Shown here: in pieces, positions 63,192-64,000 of the stretch
How positions within the stretch are numbered: the stretch's first letter is position 1
Layout of the letters: every line of letters starts with the position of its first letter
Assembly (NCBI RefSeq): GCF_028369105.1
Contig: NZ_JAQNDO010000001.1
Coordinates: 6,418,501 to 6,482,500, forward strand
Length of the DNA: 64,000 nt
Reading direction: 5' to 3'
From: Polyangium mundeleinium
GTDB taxonomy: Bacteria > Myxococcota_A > Polyangia > Polyangiales > Polyangiaceae
Translations under genes and position numbers: made by a program
The notes under the pieces: generated by a model
The model's input: only the letters and a program-made list of their open reading frames with translations
What the model was told of the DNA's origin: nothing
Database searches by the model: none

Positions 63192-64000
63192 ATGCATCAA
63201 GACCGCGTTCGCTTCAGCCAGGCTGCACTCGACGCGCTTCGAACGCACTTCCGCGGCGAGCTCATCGATCCCGATCACAGCCGTTACGATGCGGCCCGCG
63301 TCGTCTGGAATGCCCGGATCGACCGGCGGCCGGCGCTCATCGCGCGCTGCACCGGGGTCGCCGATGTCCTTTCCGTCGTGCGGTTCGCGCGGGAGCAAGA
63401 TGCGCTCGTCGCGGTGCGGGGCGGCGGGCACGACGTCGCCGGCCATGGCGTGTGTGACGGCGGGATCGTGATCGACCTGTCGCCCATGAAGGGCGTCCGC
63501 GTGGATCCCGCGCGGCGCACGGTGCGCGCGCAGGCGGGGCTCACCTGGCGGGAGCTCGATCACGAGACGCAGGCTTTTGGGCTGGCGACGACCGGGGGCC
63601 AGTGCTCCGCCACCGGGGTCGCCGGGGTCACGCTGGGCGGGGGGATCGGCTGGCTCATGCGCCAGCACGGCCTCAGCATCGACAACCTGCTTTCGGTGGA
63701 TCTCGTGACCGCCGACGGCCGGCTCGTCACCGCGAGCGCCGACGAGAATGCGGAGCTTTTCTGGGGGTTGCGCGGCGGCGGCGGCAACTTCGGGATCGTC
63801 ACCGAGTTGGAGCTGCGGCTGCATCCCGTCGAACAGGTGAACGTCGCGATGGTGTTCCACCCGTCGGAGCGATTCGCGGACGCGCTGCGGTTTTACCAGT
63901 CGTTCGTCGCGACCGAGCCGGATCCGATGAGCAGCACGCTGATCCATATCGAGCTCCCGCCCATGCCGCAGATCCCCGCGCACATGCACGGCGCGCCCGG
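63192..64000 (+). CDS. FAD-binding oxidoreductase, berberine-bridge-enzyme type (partial)
   Basis: The gene runs off the end of the window; 269 codons are visible from ATG 63192. The PCMH-type FAD-binding domain is clear: ALVAVRGGGHDVAGHGVCDGGIVIDLS, in which His80 matches the 8-alpha-histidyl attachment site, and GGQCSATGVAGVTLGGGIGWL, in which Cys138 matches the 6-S-cysteinyl site. Both residues are present, so bicovalent FAD is expected. ATADG and WGLRGGGGNFGIVT follow. Substrates of relatives include sugars, alkaloids and polyketides. No signal peptide was seen. Confidence 0.9.
   Translation, partial: MHQDRVRFSQAALDALRTHFRGELIDPDHSRYDAARVVWNARIDRRPALIARCTGVADVLSVVRFAREQDALVAVRGGGHDVAGHGVCDGGIVIDLSPMKGVRVDPARRTVRAQAGLTWRELDHETQAFGLATTGGQCSATGVAGVTLGGGIGWLMRQHGLSIDNLLSVDLVTADGRLVTASADENAELFWGLRGGGGNFGIVTELELRLHPVEQVNVAMVFHPSERFADALRFYQSFVATEPDPMSSTLIHIELPPMPQIPAHMHGAP

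Overview
This 64 kb window is high-GC DNA from what looks like a myxobacterium (Polyangiales/Sorangiineae type is the best guess). The signs are eukaryotic-like Ser/Thr kinases with TPR and PEGA-like partners, a Myxococcales-type sigma factor divergent from a zinc-finger kinase, many glycine-rich lipoproteins, a giant kinase-ATPase-GAF-STAS protein, and strong G/C bias at third codon positions. No rRNA, tRNA, CRISPR array, transposase or prophage structural gene was recognised. Taxonomy and functions rest on reading the sequence only.

Layout. 1-681: a 21-bp tandem repeat block and a dispersed hairpin element. 682-9087: a two-component pair divergent from a TolC/adaptor/RND efflux operon with 4-base start/stop overlaps. 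9157-25537: metabolic and accessory genes (carboxylate-amine ligase plus M20 amidohydrolase, PLP decarboxylase, hemerythrin-like lipoprotein, a dikinase-like lipoprotein, a beta-propeller lipoprotein divergent from a LysR regulator, an alcohol dehydrogenase, a 1519-residue HEAT protein and a ferredoxin). 25666-32617: signalling (GAF-sigma54 activator with an inverted-repeat operator candidate, a substrate-binding lipoprotein, a multi-PAS histidine kinase, a lipoprotein).

32675-41696 is the most unusual part. Five genes without recognisable signal peptides combine V8/trypsin-like proteases, a ComEC-like metallo-beta-lactamase domain, carboxypeptidase-regulatory-like beta domains, and peptidoglycan-targeting modules (GH19 chitinase/lysozyme-like, M15 peptidases, a PG-binding domain). 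Two proteins share the protease plus beta-domain core. A fragment of the MBL coding sequence survives between two of the genes, which suggests that the locus evolved by duplication and replacement of the parts attached to the protease. A TetR fragment lies on one side and a decayed, gene-poor stretch (41697-42584) on the other.

42585-64000: a STAND ATPase with TPRs and a C-terminal winged helix; a lipoprotein; a sigma factor divergent from a zinc-finger Ser/Thr kinase with TPRs; a gene-free 1 kb stretch with two more copies of the dispersed hairpin element; a five-gene Ser/Thr kinase cluster with two paralogous TPR/membrane proteins; a giant protein whose kinase domain has lost its catalytic residues; a GH75-like chitosanase lipoprotein; and the start of a bicovalent-type FAD oxidoreductase running off the end.
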